From: Acerihabitans sp015654925
GTDB taxonomy: Bacteria; Pseudomonadota; Gammaproteobacteria; Enterobacterales; Enterobacteriaceae
Length of the DNA stretch: 64,000 nucleotides
Reading direction: 5' to 3'
Assembly: GCF_047324175.1 (NCBI RefSeq)
Contig: NZ_CP178732.1
Coordinates: forward strand, 5,456,001 to 5,520,000
Numbering within the stretch: the stretch's first letter is position 1; each line of letters starts with the position of its first letter. Positions 18,730 through 26,887 of this stretch are shown in pieces. The notes beneath the pieces are model-generated. The model worked only from the letters and a program-made list of their open reading frames with translations, did not search any database and was not told the DNA's origin. Both the position numbers and the translations under genes were made by a program.

Positions 18730-20217
18730 TCACAGCCCTTTACCGCTATCTTTGAATATGGCCAAATCGTCCCAGATAGCATCAACGCGCGCGCTCACCC
18801 CTTCATCCATTTCAATGGGGGTTCCCCACTCGCGCTGTGTTTCTCCCGGCCATTTATTGGTGGCGTCCATTCCCATTTTGGAACCCAAACCGGAAACCGG
18901 CGAGGCAAAATCCAGATAGTCTATCGGTGTATTTTCCATTAGCACCGTATCGCGCACAGGGTCCATCCGGGTAGTGATAGCCCAAATGACGTCTTTCCAA
19001 TCGCGCGCGTTGATATCATCATCGCATACGATGACAAATTTGGTATACATGAATTGACGCAAGAATGACCATACTCCCATCATGACCCGTTTGGCATGCC
19101 CCGGATACTGCTTCTTGATGGTCACCACCGCCAGCCGATAGGAGCAGCCTTCGGGAGGCAGATAAAAATCGACGATTTCCGGGAACTGCTTTTGCAGGAT
19201 CGGCACGAACACTTCGTTAAGCGCCACGCCCATGACCGCGGGTTCATCCGGCGGCCGGCCGGTATAAGTGGAGTGATAGATGGCATCCCGGCGCTGGGTA
19301 ATATGCGTTATGGTAAATACCGGGAATTCATCCACCTCGTTGTAATAGCCGGTATGATCGCCATAAGGCCCTTCGGTGGCCGTTTCACCAGGCTCAAGAT
19401 AACCTTCCAGCACGATTTCGGCGCTGGCGGGAACCTCGAGATCGCAGGAAATGCACTTTACCACCTCGGTTTTATAACCGCGTAATAACCCGGCGAAAGC
19501 ATATTCGGACAAACTATCGGGCACCGGCGTGACCGCGGCCAGGATGGTCGCCGGATCGGCCCCGAGCGCCACCGCCACCGGGAAGCGCGCCCCCGGATTC
19601 GCCTGCTGCCACTCCTGGTAATCCAGCGCGCCGCCGCGGTGGGACAACCAGCGCATGATGACTTTATTTTTCCCCAAAACCTGCTGGCGATAAATGCCCA
19701 GATTCTGGCGCTCTTTATGCGGACCGCGGGTAACCGTAAGGCCCCAGGTAATGAGCGGCGCGACGTCGCCCGGCCAGCAGTGCATGATGGGTATCCGGCT
19801 CAGGTCGACGTCTTTGCCCTGCCAAATCTGCTCCTGGCACGGGGCGGAGCTCAGCCGTTTGGTGGGCATATTCATTACTTGCCGGAATTTGGGCGCTTTA
19901 TCGAGCAAATCGCGAAACCCTTTTGGCGGCTCCGGCTCTTTCAGGAATGCCAGCAGCTTGCCCACGTCCCTCAGCGACGAGACGCTCTCCTGGCCCATGC
20001 CCAAGGCCACCCGTCCCGGGGTACCGAACAAATTGCACAGCACCGGCATGTCATAACCTTTAGGATGTTCGAATAGCAGCGCCGGGCCGCCGGCACGCAG
20101 CGTGCGATCGGCGATTTCCGTCATTTCCAAATAGGGGTCTATGGGCAGGGTTATCCGTTTTAATTCCCCTCGCTGTTCCAGCAAGGAGAGGAAATCGCGC
20201 AAGTCTCGATATTTCAT
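18730..20217 (-). CDS. ubiD: 4-hydroxy-3-polyprenylbenzoate decarboxylase (UbiD)
   Basis: Prenyl-FMN-dependent decarboxylase of ubiquinone synthesis. The 495-residue protein aligns with E. coli UbiD (497) throughout. Segments around the cofactor and active site include GIYRQQVLGKNKVIMRW, GAVTPVPDSLSEYAF-like text (here AAVTPVPDSLSEYAF) and EGPYGDHTGYYNEVDEFP, with conserved acidic residues. It heads a likely ubiD-fre unit and is divergent from rfaH, with 199 bp between starts. Other ubiquinone genes (ubiB, ubiJ, ubiE) lie 4-7 kb away. Confidence 0.96.
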   Translation of the reverse strand: MKYRDLRDFLSLLEQRGELKRITLPIDPYLEMTEIADRTLRAGGPALLFEHPKGYDMPVLCNLFGTPGRVALGMGQESVSSLRDVGKLLAFLKEPEPPKGFRDLLDKAPKFRQVMNMPTKRLSSAPCQEQIWQGKDVDLSRIPIMHCWPGDVAPLITWGLTVTRGPHKERQNLGIYRQQVLGKNKVIMRWLSHRGGALDYQEWQQANPGARFPVAVALGADPATILAAVTPVPDSLSEYAFAGLLRGYKTEVVKCISCDLEVPASAEIVLEGYLEPGETATEGPYGDHTGYYNEVDEFPVFTITHITQRRDAIYHSTYTGRPPDEPAVMGVALNEVFVPILQKQFPEIVDFYLPPEGCSYRLAVVTIKKQYPGHAKRVMMGVWSFLRQFMYTKFVIVCDDDINARDWKDVIWAITTRMDPVRDTVLMENTPIDYLDFASPVSGLGSKMGMDATNKWPGETQREWGTPIEMDEGVSARVDAIWDDLAIFKDSGKGL

Positions 20218-20416
20218 AGCGTCATCAGGTGCCAGGTTATCAATGCATTATAAAGGCTGTTTATCAGCCATGCCGCCCTTTTGTCAAAGTTCCCGGCAAA
20301 TTTACCGTTTTTTTTACGGCGCTTCCCTTATACAATTATACAATATCCGGGTGGCGCTATTTATCCCCCAAGGCTTTTGATATGCTGAGTTACCGGTTAA
20401 ATGGGTATATTAGATT

Positions 20417-20908
20417 ATGGAAGCATGGTATTTACTGTATTGTAAACGCGGTCAAATGATGCGCGCGAAAGATCATCTGGAAAGACAGGCGGTTGCCTGC
20501 CTGAGCCCGATGGTGACCCTGGAAAAAATTGTCCGGGGCAAGCGTACCGCCATCAATGAACCTCTGTTTCCCAATTATCTGTTTATCGAGTTTGATCCGG
20601 AACGCATCCATACCACCACCATCAGCGCTACCAGGGGCGTGAGCCATTTCGTTCGTTTCGGCAATCTGCCGGTCACCATTGCGCCGGATGTGATTGAAGA
20701 ACTGCGCGATCATGTCTATGAAGGCGTGACCGATCCCCAAACCCCGCAGGTCGGCGACCGGGTCATCATTACCGACGGCGTATTCGAGGGCCTTGAGGCG
20801 ATTTACACCGAACCCGACGGTGAAGCCCGCTCGATGCTGCTGCTTAATTTCCTCAACAAACAGGTTTGCCAAAGCCTGAACAACCGTCAATTCCAAAAGG
20901 TGCAGTAA
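20417..20908 (+). CDS. rfaH: Transcription antitermination factor RfaH
   Basis: NusG paralogue recruited at ops sites to let RNA polymerase read long virulence and surface-polysaccharide operons. It has 163 residues (E. coli 162). The N-terminal NGN domain (WYLLYCKRGQ, then NYLFIEFDP and RGVSHFVRFG) and the C-terminal KOW segment (VGDRVIITDGVFEGLEAIY), known in E. coli to switch fold, are both intact. It is convergent with hemB and divergent from ubiD. No ops element is seen in this window, so its targets lie elsewhere. Confidence 0.96.
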   Translation: MEAWYLLYCKRGQMMRAKDHLERQAVACLSPMVTLEKIVRGKRTAINEPLFPNYLFIEFDPERIHTTTISATRGVSHFVRFGNLPVTIAPDVIEELRDHVYEGVTDPQTPQVGDRVIITDGVFEGLEAIYTEPDGEARSMLLLNFLNKQVCQSLNNRQFQKVQ

Positions 20909-20967
20909 CCTTTTTTGGAATAGGGGCCGGGCGGCGCCGGCTTGACGGGCCGCCGCCGTACAAACCG

Positions 20968-21990
20968 CTAGCAGCCCCGCATATGGTCGTCGTGCAGCCA
21001 TTGCGCCACGCGTTTGGAGAAGTAGGTCAAGATGCCGTCCGCTCCGGCGCGTTTAAAGCACAGCAGCGATTCCATAACGGCCGGTTTTTCCTGCAACCAT
21101 CCGTTTTGAATCGCCGCCATATGCATGGCATATTCACCGGAGACCTGGTAAGCAAAGGTCGGGACGCCAAAAGTCTCTTTAACCCGGTGAATCATATCCA
21201 GATAAGGCATTCCCGGCTTCACCATCACCATATCGGCGCCTTCTTGTAAATCCTGCGCCACTTCCTGTAACGCTTCATTGCTGTTGGCCGGGTCCATTTG
21301 GTAGGTTTTTTTATCGCCGCCTTTCAGATTGGCGGTCGAGCCCACCGCATCGCGGAACGGGCCGTAATAGCAGGACGCATATTTGGCTGAATAAGCCATG
21401 ATCTGATTATTGACCAGCCCCTGTTGTTCAAACTTTTGCCGTATGGCGCCGATACGTCCGTCCATCATATCGCTGGGAGCGACAATTTCCGCGCCCGCTT
21501 CGGCATGACACAGCGCCTGGCGAACCAGTATTTCTTTGGTCACCTCATTAATGACATAACCCTGGTCGTCAATAATGCCGTCCTGCCCGTGGGTGGTGTA
21601 AGGGTCCAGGGCCACGTCGGTGAGTAACCCCAGCTCCGGCACAGCGTCTTTTAGCGCGCGGATGGTGCGGGGGATCAAGCCTTCCGGGTTATAGGCCTCT
21701 TCCGCCAGCAGCGATTTATACGGGGCTTCGATCACCGGAAACAGCGACAGCACCGGCACGCCCAATGTGGCTACCGCCTCCGCTTCTTTAATCAGCAAAT
21801 CGAGGGTCATGCGATAGACCCCGGGCATGGACGGCACTTCCAGCCGCTGTTGTTTGCCTTCCATTACGAATACGGGATAGATCAGGTCATTGACCGTCAG
21901 TCGGTTTTCCGCCACCAGCCGCCGGCTGAAATCATAACGGCGAACCCGGCGCAGGCGGCGATGGGGATACATGCCAAAAACATTGCTCAT
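20968..21990 (-). CDS. hemB: Delta-aminolevulinic acid dehydratase, magnesium-type
   Basis: Condenses two 5-aminolevulinate molecules to porphobilinogen. The 340-residue protein has both active-site lysine regions (IMAYSAKYASCYYGPF and MVMVKPGMPYLD). The metal loop reads DVALDPYTTHGQDG, with aspartates where E. coli HemB has the zinc-binding cysteines (its loop is CFCEYTSHGHCGVLC). This is the magnesium-dependent type known from Pseudomonas and also found in Yersinia-like enterobacteria. It sits between rfaH and the tat operon where E. coli has tatD. The stop is convergent with rfaH. Confidence 0.95.
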   Translation of the reverse strand: MSNVFGMYPHRRLRRVRRYDFSRRLVAENRLTVNDLIYPVFVMEGKQQRLEVPSMPGVYRMTLDLLIKEAEAVATLGVPVLSLFPVIEAPYKSLLAEEAYNPEGLIPRTIRALKDAVPELGLLTDVALDPYTTHGQDGIIDDQGYVINEVTKEILVRQALCHAEAGAEIVAPSDMMDGRIGAIRQKFEQQGLVNNQIMAYSAKYASCYYGPFRDAVGSTANLKGGDKKTYQMDPANSNEALQEVAQDLQEGADMVMVKPGMPYLDMIHRVKETFGVPTFAYQVSGEYAMHMAAIQNGWLQEKPAVMESLLCFKRAGADGILTYFSKRVAQWLHDDHMRGC

Positions 21991-22054
21991 AGTGCTTTCT
22001 CCTGGATAACGCCGTCCGTTGATATGGCGGCGTTTATATTATTGTCTTGTTACC

Positions 22055-22084
22055 AAAACGAAGAACCGCCCTGAAGGCGGTTCT
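22055..22084 (-). terminator. Intrinsic terminator of the tat operon
   Basis: On the minus strand, AGAACCGCC and GGCGGTTCT form a 9-bp stem around a 5-nt loop, followed by TCGTTTT. It begins 17 bp beyond the tatC stop and upstream of hemB, so hemB probably has its own promoter in 21991-22054. Confidence 0.8.
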
Positions 22085-22100
22085 GGCAACGACGGCGCGC

Positions 22101-22874
22101 TTAATCCATACCTTTGGGATCTTCGGTATCTTCCTTATCCTGCTGGTCCCGGCGGCCCTTGCCCACATAAAACCGGGCGAAGAACAGCCCGATTTCAAAC
22201 AGCAGGTACATGGGGATCGCCAGTAATGTCTGGGAAAACACATCGGGAGGGGTAAGCAGCATACCCACCACGAAAGCGCCGACCAGCACATAGGGCCGTT
22301 TTTTCTTCAAACCTTCGGGCGTGACCACGCCGGTCCAGCACAACAGCACAATGGCTATCGGCACCTGGAACGACACCCCGAACGCCATGAATAACGCCAT
22401 GACGAAATCGAGGTAATTGTTGATGTCGGTGGCTATCAGCACTCCGCGCGGCGCGGTTTGGGCAAAGAAGCTAAAGGCCAGCGGAAAGACGATAAAATAC
22501 GCAAAGGCCATGCCCGCATAAAACAGCAGCGTGCTGGAGAACAGCAGCGGCATCATCAGCCGCCGCTCGTGCTTATACAGCGCCGGCGCGATAAAGGCCC
22601 AGATCTGGTAGAGCAACAACGGCGCGGACACGAACACCGAAACGATGATGGTTAATTTGATGGGCGTGAAAAACGGCGACGCCACATCGGTTGCGATCAT
22701 ACTGGCACCCGCCGGCAGATGTTTAATCAAAGGTGCCGAAACAATCTGGTAGATGTCATTAGCGAAATAGACCAGCGCCAGGAACACCAGCAACACACTA
22801 AGAATGCAATTTAATAATCGCTTACGCAGCTCAATCAAATGGCTGATAAGCGGTTGGGTATCTTCAACGGCCAT
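22101..22874 (-). CDS. tatC: Sec-independent protein translocase TatC
   Basis: Inner-membrane receptor of the twin-arginine pathway, binding the signal peptides of folded substrates. It has 257 residues with six predicted membrane segments. The N-terminal cytoplasmic stretch PLISHLIELRKRLLN contains the receptor residues, and FFTPIKLTIIVS, LYKHERRLMMP and AFGVSFQVP are family-typical. It is the last gene of tatABC, 3 bp after tatB. The C-terminus after the last membrane helix is charged (KGRRDQQDKEDTEDPKGMD). Confidence 0.97.
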   Translation of the reverse strand: MAVEDTQPLISHLIELRKRLLNCILSVLLVFLALVYFANDIYQIVSAPLIKHLPAGASMIATDVASPFFTPIKLTIIVSVFVSAPLLLYQIWAFIAPALYKHERRLMMPLLFSSTLLFYAGMAFAYFIVFPLAFSFFAQTAPRGVLIATDINNYLDFVMALFMAFGVSFQVPIAIVLLCWTGVVTPEGLKKKRPYVLVGAFVVGMLLTPPDVFSQTLLAIPMYLLFEIGLFFARFYVGKGRRDQQDKEDTEDPKGMD

Positions 22875-22877
22875 GTT

Positions 22878-23444
22878 TTAGCGATCATTATGTAAAGTAG
22901 GGGGAGGAGTCGCCGCGGTTTGCTCCGGCGCCGGCCTGGTAGTCACTGGTGGTTCCTGGGGAGCCGGTGGTTCCTGTGGTACATGGGATTCCTGCGGGAC
23001 ATCGGCGGCGGCTACCGGCTGCGGCGCCATGGGCGGCGCTTCAGCCTGGCTGGCGCCGTCCGCCGGCGTTACGCCGTCATGGAAGGCCTCGGGATCGGTA
23101 ATCAGCGGATTATGGATCGTTTCATGGGGCTGCTCATCGGGAACCATTTTGCTATTGAAACTTTTTTTCATGGAATCCGCCGCTTCGCGCAGCTCCTCCA
23201 TCGAGGCTTTGAGCTCCGGCGACAGATTATCCTTGCTGGCCTGCTCCACCTTTTTCAAGCTGTCTTGCAGCTCCTGGAGTTTTAGCTCCTGGCTCAGTTC
23301 ATTTTGCACCGTTGACGCCAGCGCGCGCAGCGCCTTAATCCAGCCGACCACGGTTCTTACCGCCACCGGTAAACGCTCTGGGCCAAGAACCACCAGGCCG
23401 ATGACAAACACCAGCGCCAGCTCACCAAATCCAATGTCGAACAC
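22878..23444 (-). CDS. tatB: Sec-independent protein translocase TatB
   Basis: Single-span membrane component that forms the Tat receptor complex with TatC. It has 188 residues: an N-terminal membrane segment (MFDIGFGELALVFVIGLVVLGPERLPVAVR, in outline), an amphipathic helix to about residue 60, a charged helical region, and a long Pro/Ala/Gln-rich tail with repeated PQE units (PQESHVPQEPPAPQEPPV). The tail is somewhat longer than in E. coli TatB (171). It lies 3 bp from both tatA and tatC. Confidence 0.96.
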   Translation of the reverse strand: MFDIGFGELALVFVIGLVVLGPERLPVAVRTVVGWIKALRALASTVQNELSQELKLQELQDSLKKVEQASKDNLSPELKASMEELREAADSMKKSFNSKMVPDEQPHETIHNPLITDPEAFHDGVTPADGASQAEAPPMAPQPVAAADVPQESHVPQEPPAPQEPPVTTRPAPEQTAATPPPTLHNDR

Positions 23445-23447
23445 GGC

Positions 23448-23741
23448 TTATACCTGCTTGTCGTCTTTATTTATCGGCTCTTCCGGCTGGGATTGAGGTT
23501 GAGGCTGAGGAGGCTGCTGCGGTTTCTCGGCCAGAGGCTGGGGCTTAACTGTGAAGTCCGCGTCCTGCCCGCTTTTTTCCGCCGGCGGCGTGGTGGGTTT
23601 ATCATCATCGTTCATGGCTTTTTTAAAGCCCTTGATGGACGCGCCCAAATCCGAACCCATGCCGCGCAGCTTATTAGTGCCGAACAGTAATACCACGATG
23701 ACTGCGATGATTAATAATTGCCAGATACTGATGCCGCCCAT
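23448..23741 (-). CDS. tatA: Sec-independent protein translocase TatA
   Basis: Pore-forming subunit of the Tat translocase. It has 97 residues: a short periplasmic start (MGGISIWQ), one membrane helix (LLIIAVIVVLLFG), the hinge FGTNKLRGMGSDLG, an amphipathic helix (SIKGFKKAMNDDD), and an unstructured tail rich in Pro and Gln. It is the first gene of tatABC, and ubiB lies 60 bp upstream on the same strand. Confidence 0.96.
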   Translation of the reverse strand: MGGISIWQLLIIAVIVVLLFGTNKLRGMGSDLGASIKGFKKAMNDDDKPTTPPAEKSGQDADFTVKPQPLAEKPQQPPQPQPQSQPEEPINKDDKQV

Positions 23742-23801
23742 GATTTCACCTCTATTTAGGGGTTAATTCGCGTTACCGGCGCTATGCCGGACGCGCAATA
23801 A

Positions 23802-25439
23802 TTACGCAGTGCGTTTCCAGCCAACGATCCAGCTTACAATGCCGGCAGCCATTAACCAGGCGGGGAATGATGACACCTCGTTCCCCAATGATAATAAAAA
23901 TGTACCGCAGAGCAACAGGGTTGCGCCGATACCAAACAAAAACCGCGCCTGCCCTTGCCGCACATGCTGGACCTTTAGCTCAACGGTAAGCTTGTCCACG
24001 CTCTTTTGCAGTGATTTATGATTCTTGAAATTGTCATAAATCAGTTCGGGCAGCTCGGGAAGTTTCTCAGCCCAGAATGGGGCTTTTTCCTTGAGGGCCC
24101 GCAAAATGGCCGGGATGCCTACCTGATCTTTAATCCAGGTTTCCAGGAAAGGTTTAGCCGTCTTCCAGAGATCCAGCTGCGGGTAGAGCTGCCGGCCAAT
24201 CCCTTCGATATACAACAGCGTTTTTTGCAGCAATACCAGTTGCGGCTGTACTTCCATATTAAAGCGCCGGGCGGTATTGAACAGGTTTAACAATACGTGG
24301 CCAAAGGAGATATCCGCCAGGGGCTTCTCGAAAATAGGTTCACATACAGTGCGTATGGCAAACTCAAAGTCCTCCACGTTGGTATCGGGGGGCACCCAAC
24401 CCGAATCCACATGCAGCTCCGCCACTTTACGATAATCGCGATTGAAAAAGGCGATGAAATTCTCGGCCAGGTAGCGTTTATCTTCTTTATTCAGCGATCC
24501 GACGATGCCGCAGTCAATACCGATATATTGCGGATTCTCAGGGTGCTCAAAACTGACGAAGATATTCCCCGGATGCATGTCCGCATGAAAAAAACTATCA
24601 CGAAACACCTGGGTAAAGAAGAGCTGGACGCCGCGTTCCGCTAATAATTTCATATTGGTGCCCTGTTTTTCCAACGCCGCCACGTCGGAAACCGGCACAC
24701 CATAGATCCGCTCCATGACCATCATGGTTTCGCTACAGTAATCGGGATAAACCTCGGGAATATAAAGCATCGGGCTGTTATCGAAATTACGCCGCAGCTG
24801 AATGCAATTCGCCGCTTCCCGCAGCAGGTTCAGTTCATCGAGCAGGGTTTTTTCATATTCGAGCACCACTTCCACCGGACGCAAACGGCGGCCATCCGGG
24901 AGCAGGCGCGGCAGCCAGCTGGCCAGGCGGTACATTAACCGCATATCGGCTTTAATCAACGGCATGATGTCCGGGCGGATCACTTTGATCACCACCTCTT
25001 TACCGTTCTCTTTCAGCCGGGCGGTATGGACCTGGGCGATGGACGCGGATGCCAGCGCCACCTGGTCGAAATCATCGAACCAGGCTTCCAGGGGCTGGCC
25101 CATGGCTTTTTCGATATGCTGGCGCGCCAGGGCGCCGTCAAAGGGCCTGACCCGATCCTGCAACATCGCCAATTGGTCGGCAATGACCGGGGGGAACAGG
25201 TCGCGCCGGGTGGATAACATCTGGCCGAACTTAATCCATACCGGTCCCAGATCCTGCAGCGCCAGGCGCAGCCTGACGCCCAAATCTTCGTCCATATGCT
25301 GGTTGGGCATCCAGAAAAAGAGCTTGCGCCCGAGGCGCAGCGGCAGGGTCAAGCGGATCTTGGGGATCAGCTCATCCAGGCCGTAGCTCAGTAATACCCG
25401 CAAAATGCTATAGAGGCGGCCTATCTCTCCCACAATCAT
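23802..25439 (-). CDS. ubiB: Ubiquinone biosynthesis protein UbiB (ADCK-like)
   Basis: Membrane-associated atypical kinase-like protein required for ubiquinone synthesis. It has 545 residues. The family-specific KFGQMLSTRRDLFP motif (residues about 70-85), the lysine of KVIRPD and the catalytic-like segments FFHADMHPGNIFV and YIGIDCGIVG are present. Two hydrophobic helices at the C-terminus (about 500-540) anchor it. Its ATG overlaps the stop of ubiJ by 4 bp, so ubiE-ubiJ-ubiB form one operon, as in E. coli. Confidence 0.96.
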   Translation of the reverse strand: MIVGEIGRLYSILRVLLSYGLDELIPKIRLTLPLRLGRKLFFWMPNQHMDEDLGVRLRLALQDLGPVWIKFGQMLSTRRDLFPPVIADQLAMLQDRVRPFDGALARQHIEKAMGQPLEAWFDDFDQVALASASIAQVHTARLKENGKEVVIKVIRPDIMPLIKADMRLMYRLASWLPRLLPDGRRLRPVEVVLEYEKTLLDELNLLREAANCIQLRRNFDNSPMLYIPEVYPDYCSETMMVMERIYGVPVSDVAALEKQGTNMKLLAERGVQLFFTQVFRDSFFHADMHPGNIFVSFEHPENPQYIGIDCGIVGSLNKEDKRYLAENFIAFFNRDYRKVAELHVDSGWVPPDTNVEDFEFAIRTVCEPIFEKPLADISFGHVLLNLFNTARRFNMEVQPQLVLLQKTLLYIEGIGRQLYPQLDLWKTAKPFLETWIKDQVGIPAILRALKEKAPFWAEKLPELPELIYDNFKNHKSLQKSVDKLTVELKVQHVRQGQARFLFGIGATLLLCGTFLLSLGNEVSSFPAWLMAAGIVSWIVGWKRTA

Positions 25440-26041
25440 CGGCTCTGCTCCAAGTTATCCAGGCGAGCCGCCAGGGTTGTTCCGGCCCGGTCTATCGCGT
25501 CCACTTCTTCACTAAACCAGGCCAGTTCAAGGGCCGAAGGTGACAAACGCCACTCTTCGCTCACCACCTGGCCCAGACGGGTTTGATGCTCACGCAGGCC
25601 GCGTTGCAGTCCCTGAACATGAGCATGCAATTTTTGCGTCACGCCTTCGGCGACGATATCGCCCAGGTAGGGCGCCAGAATTTCCGCCGGGTCAACCTCC
25701 GCCATATCGAGCAGGGCGGCAAACTGCTGCACCACCTGCAAATCCCCTTCGACGTCCAAATCGCCCCGCTTGATTAATGCCGCAAGCTGCTGGCGCCGGC
25801 GCAGCGCCGGCAACGCCGAAAAATGGGTTTTCAGCGTACAATCCGCCGGGCCATCCCATGCGGTGAGCACATCGATCTGCGCGTCGCCGAATATCAGGAT
25901 CGCCGGGCTATCCAGCTCCGCCAGTTCCACGCGCAGAATTTTGCCCTTAAGCCGCTGGCGCGCCGGTTTCATCGACCGGTCCTGATAAAGCAAGCGGTTG
26001 AGCGCCGTTTCCAGCGCGGCGGTAACCAATAACATCAACAT
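25436..26041 (-). CDS. ubiJ: Ubiquinone biosynthesis accessory factor UbiJ
   Basis: A 201-residue cytoplasmic protein with an N-terminal SCP2-type lipid-binding domain (residues about 15-110, ILRVELAELDSPAILIF and GDLDVEGDLQVVQQFAALL) and a C-terminal helical, coiled region (LHAHVQGLQRGLREHQTRL). UbiJ is known to bind polyprenyl intermediates and hold the Ubi hydroxylase/methylase complex together with UbiK. It lies between ubiE and ubiB, overlapping ubiB by 4 bp. Confidence 0.94.
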   Translation of the reverse strand: MLMLLVTAALETALNRLLYQDRSMKPARQRLKGKILRVELAELDSPAILIFGDAQIDVLTAWDGPADCTLKTHFSALPALRRRQQLAALIKRGDLDVEGDLQVVQQFAALLDMAEVDPAEILAPYLGDIVAEGVTQKLHAHVQGLQRGLREHQTRLGQVVSEEWRLSPSALELAWFSEEVDAIDRAGTTLAARLDNLEQSR

Positions 26042-26053
26042 GTCATTTCCCGA

Positions 26054-26812
26054 TCAGAACTTGTATCCGCGATGCAGGGCAACGATACCTCCGGTCATAT
26101 TAAAGTACTCGGCGGTATCAAAACCGGCATCCAGCATCATGGCTTTAAGGGTTTCCTGGTCAGGATGCATGCGGATGGATTCGGCCAGATAGCGATAACT
26201 GCCCGCATCGCGCGCCACCATCTCGCCGATGCGCGGCAGAACGTGGAAGGAATAGAGATCGTAGGCTTTGTTCAACGGCTTGAACAACGGGGTGGAAAAT
26301 TCCAGAATCAGCAGACGGCCGCCCGGTTTCAAGACGCGGTACATGGAACGCAGCGCCTGCTCTTTTTCTGTGACGTTGCGCAAGCCGAACGAGATAGTGA
26401 TGCAATCAAAGGTATCGTCCGGGAACGGCAGCGCTTCGGCGTTGGCCTGTACATACCGCACATTGCCGATAATGCCTTTATTGCGCAGTTTTTCGCGCCC
26501 GACCTTTAACATCGAATCATTGATATCGGCCAGCACCACCTCGCCTTCTTCGCCCACCATGCGGGAGAATTTCGCGGTCAGGTCGCCGGTGCCGCCGGCC
26601 AAATCCAGCACTTTCTGGCCGCGGCGCACGCCGCTGCAATGAATGGCAAAACGTTTCCAGAGACGATGGATGCCAAACGACATCAGGTCATTCATGAGAT
26701 CGTATTTTGCCGCGACGGAATGAAAGACATCCGCCACCATGACCGCTTTCTCGTCTTTAGCCACGGTGCGAAAGCCAAAATGGGTCGTTTCACGCTTGTC
26801 TTCATCTGCCAT
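26054..26812 (-). CDS. ubiE: Ubiquinone/menaquinone C-methyltransferase UbiE
   Basis: SAM-dependent methyltransferase acting on demethylmenaquinol and 2-polyprenyl-6-methoxy-1,4-benzoquinol. It has 252 residues (E. coli 251). The SAM loop is VLDLAGGTGDLTAKF (about 66-80), with ADINDSML and NAEALPFPDDTFDCITISFGLRN also conserved. The open frame extends 21 codons further upstream, but the start at 26812 (MADEDKRETTHFGF) matches the family and has GCAGGGC upstream. It is the first gene of ubiE-ubiJ-ubiB. Confidence 0.96.
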   Translation of the reverse strand: MADEDKRETTHFGFRTVAKDEKAVMVADVFHSVAAKYDLMNDLMSFGIHRLWKRFAIHCSGVRRGQKVLDLAGGTGDLTAKFSRMVGEEGEVVLADINDSMLKVGREKLRNKGIIGNVRYVQANAEALPFPDDTFDCITISFGLRNVTEKEQALRSMYRVLKPGGRLLILEFSTPLFKPLNKAYDLYSFHVLPRIGEMVARDAGSYRYLAESIRMHPDQETLKAMMLDAGFDTAEYFNMTGGIVALHRGYKF

Positions 26813-26887
26813 GTTTTTTTGCCCTGCTTTATCAGTTATCAGAGAAGTGTAACAGAAGCGCGCTGAAAGCCCCACTTCGGGCCAAGC

